From NCBI GenBank assembly GCA_017460835.1, contig JAFUAD010000027.1:1-42863 (forward strand): a DNA stretch of 42,863 nt. Reading direction: 5' to 3'. Source of the DNA: Oscillospiraceae bacterium (GTDB lineage: Bacteria; Bacillota; Clostridia; Oscillospirales; Ruminococcaceae). Under the pieces are notes generated by a model. It made no database searches. It was given only the letters and a program-made list of their open reading frames with translations, and was not told the origin of the DNA. Positions 39,480 through 42,863 of this stretch are shown here, piece after piece. The first letter of the stretch is position 1. The number at the start of each line of letters is the position of its first letter. The position numbers were made by a program, and so were the translations under genes.

Positions 39480-40931
39480 TTATTGCCCCAGTGTGATCCG
39501 GAATGTGCTGCCCTTTCCGGGCTCGGATTCCGCTTCGCAGGAACCGTGATGCAGCGCGACCGTCTGCCTGACGATCGCGAGCCCGAGGCCCGAAACGCCC
39601 TTTCCTCTGCGCTGCCGGTTTGTATAATAGCGCTCCCAGATCCGTTCGAGATCCTCCTTTGCAATGCCGCTGCCGTGATCGGAAACCTCGATGACGGCGG
39701 CATCCTCTGCTTCTCTCAGCGTAATGCCGACCCATGCATCCGCACCGGCATGGCGCACCGCATTATCCACGAGATTATAGACCGCTCTTTGCAGCCGGGA
39801 GGCATTGCCCGTGATGCGCACATGCTCCGCGATCTGCCGCTCAAAGGTGAAGCCGTCCTTTGCATACAGATTCTCAAAGCTGTCCGCGACCGCATTCACA
39901 ATGTCCGTCAGGTCGGCATCCTCCATGACCGGCTCCCGGTCGGTCATCTGCAATTCCGAGTATTCGAGAATCTCATTCACCAGTCCGGTCAGGCGGTCGG
40001 TTTCCTCGACGATCACGGCAACATCCGCCGCGCACTGCTGCGCGTCCTCGCGGGAAATATCGCGGATCATTTCCGCATAGCCCTTGATCATGGTCAGCGG
40101 CGTGCGCAGGTCGTGCGAGACATTTGCGAGAAATTCATTCTGGAATTCCCGCGACTGTTCGAGCTTTTCTGCGGTCTGATCCAGTGTCGTATTCAGCTCG
40201 TCGAGCTCGGTGCAGAAGCCGTCCCGGAAGGGGAGCTCCCGCTCATTTTCCCCGAGCCTGTGCGCTTTTTCGGTGAGCTGCGCGATCGGGCGTGAGAAGC
40301 TCTTGGACATAAACCATGCCAATATAAAGCCGATGACAACCGACAGCGCCGTGACCAGAATCAACTGATACCGGATGATCTTCGCCGCCGAGCCGACCGC
40401 ATTCAGCGTCGTGCCGAGGTATAATACCGCAGTCTCCCCGCCGTAATCCACATACCGCCCGCAGACATAGAGCGCGTCCGTTTCGATCTCGGCGGTTCCG
40501 TCCGAGGATGCTTTGAGCAGCGCCAGAAATTCGTCATAGTTTTCGGGAAGCTCCCGGTAATTCCCGCGGCCGCGCATATCCCGCAGCCCGCCGCGTTCAT
40601 CGCGTTCTTCGCGTTCATCCCGTTCATCATGAAATTTCTGCCCCTGCTTGAATTCATCCGAGCTGTAAAGGAGATTGCCCGCCGTGTCGGTCACAAACAC
40701 CAGAACCGAATTCTCGCGGGAGAGTTCGTCAATGTATTCCGTGATGCCGCTGCTGCCGCATTTTTCCGCAATTTTCTCCGAAAGGGATGCGGTATTGCGG
40801 ATGACCATTCCGTTATAAAACCGCTGCAAAAAGACGGTTTGCAGCAGCCACAGAACGCCGAAGATCACGGCTGTGAAGAGCATGAAATACAAAAACAGCT
40901 TTCTCTGAAAGGAGCCCTTTTTATGCTTCAA
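39480..40931 (-). CDS. Sensor histidine kinase
   Basis: A 483-residue two-component kinase. Membrane segment 1 is about 12-34, an extracellular domain of about 150 residues follows, segment 2 is about 188-208, then HAMP (209-262), the dimerisation domain with His273 (NVSHDLRTPLTMIKGYAEMI) and the ATPase domain (NLVDNAVRHA, DHGSGI, GLGLAIVRQ). The extracellular part contains a charged repeat DERDEREERDER encoded by a 9-bp tandem repeat (40593-40628). It overlaps the response regulator gene by 11 bp. The signal is unknown. Confidence 0.94.
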   Translation of the reverse strand: MKHKKGSFQRKLFLYFMLFTAVIFGVLWLLQTVFLQRFYNGMVIRNTASLSEKIAEKCGSSGITEYIDELSRENSVLVFVTDTAGNLLYSSDEFKQGQKFHDERDEREERDERGGLRDMRGRGNYRELPENYDEFLALLKASSDGTAEIETDALYVCGRYVDYGGETAVLYLGTTLNAVGSAAKIIRYQLILVTALSVVIGFILAWFMSKSFSRPIAQLTEKAHRLGENERELPFRDGFCTELDELNTTLDQTAEKLEQSREFQNEFLANVSHDLRTPLTMIKGYAEMIRDISREDAQQCAADVAVIVEETDRLTGLVNEILEYSELQMTDREPVMEDADLTDIVNAVADSFENLYAKDGFTFERQIAEHVRITGNASRLQRAVYNLVDNAVRHAGADAWVGITLREAEDAAVIEVSDHGSGIAKEDLERIWERYYTNRQRRGKGVSGLGLAIVRQTVALHHGSCEAESEPGKGSTFRITLGQ

Positions 40932-41598
40932 ATTTATATCCCACCCCTCGGATCGTTTTGATGCTGTCGCGGTACTGCCCGAGCTTGTTCCGCAGCAGCT
41001 TGATCTGCCAGTCTACGGTTCTGTCCACGACCGTGCTGTCATAGCCCCAGACCTCGTTCAGGATTTTGTCGCGGGAGAGCACAATGCCGCGGTTGCTGAC
41101 AAGATACAGCAGCAGCGCATATTCCTTCGCGGTCAGCTCGGCGGGCTCGCCGTCAACGGTCACGGTCATGCCGGGCGTGTCGATGACAATGCCGCCGATT
41201 CTGAGGATGCTGTCCTCCTTTTTGGGCGGCTCTTTCGCACTGCGGCGCTTCAGCGCGACCTTGATCCGCGCCATGAGCTCCATCGGCGAAAACGGCTTTG
41301 TCACATAATCGTCGGCGCCGACCTCAAACCCGAACAGCTTGTCGAATTCGGTGCCCCTCGCAGAGAGCATGATGACCGGCGCATCCGAAAACTCCCGGAT
41401 CTTTTTGCAGGCGGTGTAGCCGTCTGTGTCCGGCATCATCACATCTAGGATAATCACATCAAATTCCGTATGCCCGCAGGCCTCGATCGCCTGTCTGCCG
41501 TCTGAGACGGCCGTGACCTCCCAGCCCTCGCGCTCTGCATAGCGGGAGATCATGGTCACAATATTCGGCTCGTCATCCGCAATCAGAATTTTCGCCAT
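40921..41598 (-). CDS. OmpR/PhoB-family response regulator
   Basis: A 225-residue regulator. Receiver: IADDEPN, phosphoacceptor Asp52 (ILDVMMPDTDG), switch Ser/Thr (MLSARG) and VTKPFSPMEL. DNA-binding winged helix: LTAKEYALLLYLVSNRG...VWGYDSTVVDRTVDWQIKLLRNKL...IRGVGYKF. The ATG at 41598 follows GGAGGTG. Promoter at 41658-41630. It is transcribed ahead of its kinase. Targets may include neighbouring dockerin or lipoprotein genes, but no operator repeats were recognised. Confidence 0.95.
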   Translation of the reverse strand: MAKILIADDEPNIVTMISRYAEREGWEVTAVSDGRQAIEACGHTEFDVIILDVMMPDTDGYTACKKIREFSDAPVIMLSARGTEFDKLFGFEVGADDYVTKPFSPMELMARIKVALKRRSAKEPPKKEDSILRIGGIVIDTPGMTVTVDGEPAELTAKEYALLLYLVSNRGIVLSRDKILNEVWGYDSTVVDRTVDWQIKLLRNKLGQYRDSIKTIRGVGYKFEA

Positions 41599-41629
41599 AC
41601 CGCACCTCCGCAGGATAGTTTACAGCTTT

Positions 41630-41658
41630 ATTATACACAAAATCCGCGCCCTTGTAAA
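41630..41658 (-). promoter_or_regulatory. Sigma-A promoter for the two-component operon
   Basis: Minus strand: TTTACA (41658-41653), 17-bp spacer, TATAAT (41635-41630). Confidence 0.82.
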
Positions 41659-41672
41659 GAGCAGGGGAGTGC

Positions 41673-41708
41673 AAAAAAGCCCCGCGCTGATTTTTTCTCA
41701 GCGCGGGG
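41673..41708 (-). terminator. Terminator of the second dockerin-protein pair
   Basis: An 11-bp perfect stem pairs 41708-41698 with 41690-41680 on the minus strand, followed by six T residues. It separates the D4-D3 operon from the two-component promoter. Confidence 0.92.
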
Positions 41709-41774
41709 GTATGATTTTTCCGTTGCAGTCCGATTCTGCTGCCGTGCCGGGAATTGCGAGCAGCCTCGCGGTTT

Positions 41775-42203
41775 TCATGATGCCGCTGATTGCTTAAAAT
41801 GATACTCGTTCCAGTGTGCAGAATATTCATCCATCGGGATTTCCGGAATCTTCTCGCACAGTCTGTCCGAATAATAGCAAAGGATCAGGTATGCATCCTC
41901 AATACTCACAGGAGAGACCGTGCCGCAAATGTATTCATCAATGCCGTCAACATCACCGAGCGCAAGCCGTTCTTTTGTGATATAACCGCTTGCGAAGATA
42001 TCGCGCTGTGCCAGCAGATCTGTATAGATTTGCAGCGCAAGCTGCGCGTCCTCAATGTCTATTTTTCCGTCCATCGTGATATCACCAAGCTGATACTGCG
42101 AGTAATCAACCGGCTCTGTTTCCTCGGCAAAGGCGGTTCCTCCGAGCGCACAGCAGGAAAGCATTGCCGCGCTGAGGACTGCGAGCAGCTTTTTGATTTT
42201 CAT
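41775..42203 (-). CDS. Secreted dockerin-like protein (D3)
   Basis: A 142-residue paralog of D1/D2. Signal peptide with LSCC and a cut near AFA/EE, first calcium loop QLGDITMDGKIDIEDAQLALQ, then TKERLALGDVDG followed by an insert and VSIEDAYLILCYYSDRLCEK. Here the second calcium loop is better kept than in D1/D2: GDVDG at its start and VSIEDA at its end, with about 10 residues inserted (IDEYICGTVSP). No other domain. GAAAGGATG ribosome site. It is 40 bp downstream of D4, likely the same operon. Confidence 0.85.
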   Translation of the reverse strand: MKIKKLLAVLSAAMLSCCALGGTAFAEETEPVDYSQYQLGDITMDGKIDIEDAQLALQIYTDLLAQRDIFASGYITKERLALGDVDGIDEYICGTVSPVSIEDAYLILCYYSDRLCEKIPEIPMDEYSAHWNEYHFKQSAAS

Positions 42204-42243
42204 GATGATTCATCCTTTCATATATTTAGGCTTTGATCCTGTT

Positions 42244-42672
42244 TTACTGTTCATTCAAATGTAAATAATCCACTGCATATTCTTCCAGAGTTTTGCCGTT
42301 AAGCTTTTGTGCAAGGCTGTCGGTATAGTACATTAACACGCACAATGCTTCCGACAGATCAATCGGAAACTCAATCGTATCGCCGTGCTTATTGGTCTCT
42401 ATGAAGGATTGCCTGTCAATATTACCGAGCTTAATCTGTTGCTCTGTTACAATGCCGTATTCGACGGGATTCTTCCACGCTAAACAGTATGTATAAGCAT
42501 CTGCCATAAGATGCACATCCTCCACATCGACAACCCCGTCCATCGTGATATCGCCGAGCTGATACTGCGAGTAATCTACCGGCTCTGTTTCCTCGGCAAA
42601 GGCGGCACCTCCGAGCGCGCAGCAGGAAAGCATTGCCGCGCCTAAGATTGCGAGCAGTTTCGTTGTTTTCAT
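42244..42672 (-). CDS. Secreted dockerin-like protein (D4)
   Basis: A 142-residue paralog. Signal peptide with LSCC and AFA/EE, first loop QLGDITMDGVVDVEDVHLMAD, second half LGNIDRQSF, an insert (IETNKHGDTIEF), then IDLSEALCVLMYYTDSLAQKL. The first 50 residues match D1-D3, the rest diverges. AAAGGATG ribosome site. Confidence 0.85.
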   Translation of the reverse strand: MKTTKLLAILGAAMLSCCALGGAAFAEETEPVDYSQYQLGDITMDGVVDVEDVHLMADAYTYCLAWKNPVEYGIVTEQQIKLGNIDRQSFIETNKHGDTIEFPIDLSEALCVLMYYTDSLAQKLNGKTLEEYAVDYLHLNEQ

Positions 42673-42863
42673 AATCGTTCATCCTTTCATAATTTCAGTT
42701 TTTCGTGTTCAGAGCGTGCCTCTTTCCCGTATCAGGTGCATCGGAACCATCTCCCTTCCTGACGCATATCCGCGTTCTTGCCCTTATATGCTTTTTTTGC
42801 CCTGTTTTCTTAGCAGTTTTTCTCAGAAAAATAAAACTTTGTATACTTGCACAAATTTCACAG
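42673..42863 (-). other. Leader of the D4-D3 operon
   Basis: No gene is visible. On the minus strand it should hold the operon promoter, but I find no clean -35/-10 pair; the AT-rich part at 42780-42863 is the likeliest place. Confidence 0.35.

Noticed and set aside
1-42863. CRISPR arrays, tRNA or rRNA genes, prophage genes
   Set aside because: No regularly spaced repeats, tRNA-like cloverleafs, rRNA segments, integrase or structural phage genes were seen.

Overview
The window looks like chromosomal DNA of a cellulolytic, anaerobic member of the Ruminococcus / Oscillospiraceae group. The support is two secreted GH5 glycanases with Thr/Ser linkers and C-terminal dockerins, four small secreted dockerin-like proteins, type IV pilin-like proteins, a three-subunit flavin/iron-sulfur transhydrogenase, type III glutamine synthetase under apparent ANTAR control, and sigma-A promoters of the TTGACA-17-TATAAT type with strong Shine-Dalgarno sites. 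Base composition is GC-rich, so long antisense reading frames are common and were discounted. Genus is an inference; species cannot be assigned from the sequence.

Layout. 0.2-17.5 kb, all on the plus strand, is a nitrogen and amino-acid block: the ferredoxin, FAD-oxidoreductase and GXGXG pieces of a split glutamate synthase; pyrG; purF; a short type I glutamine synthetase; an ANTAR protein with a pseudo-receiver domain; type III glutamine synthetase preceded by an ANTAR-like hairpin that is mutually exclusive with a terminator; carA; a single reading frame fusing carB to dapF; dapL and lysA. Almost every gene up to carA either makes glutamine or glutamate or spends glutamine nitrogen.

17.7-25.7 kb holds, on the minus strand, a cysteine desulfurase with a TtcA-like tRNA thiolase, an ECF sigma factor with a large putative membrane anti-sigma/sensor protein, a MITE-like element, a roughly 185-nt RNA resembling 6S RNA and a DUF1292 protein. 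On the plus strand it holds a roughly 766-nt structured noncoding transcription unit with its own consensus promoter, long-range closing helices and terminator, then an SseB-family protein.

25.8-30.9 kb is a plant-fibre block: two tandem paralogous GH5-dockerin enzymes and two convergent pilin-like genes. 31.2-31.5 kb holds a compact type I toxin-antitoxin candidate: a 27-residue hydrophobic peptide with a hairpin-sequestered ribosome site and a convergent antisense RNA. 31.5-35.8 kb encodes a NuoE / NuoF / ferredoxin-NfnB-like complex resembling the Stn type of electron-bifurcating transhydrogenase.

36.0-42.7 kb carries two pairs of dockerin-like secreted proteins with nearly constant N-terminal halves and divergent C-terminal halves. 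The pairs bracket a translationally coupled lipoprotein / radical SAM-SPASM pair and a PhoB-type two-component system. The strongest candidates for something undescribed are the 766-nt RNA, the dockerin-only protein family, the lipoprotein-radical SAM pair and the CarB-DapF fusion.
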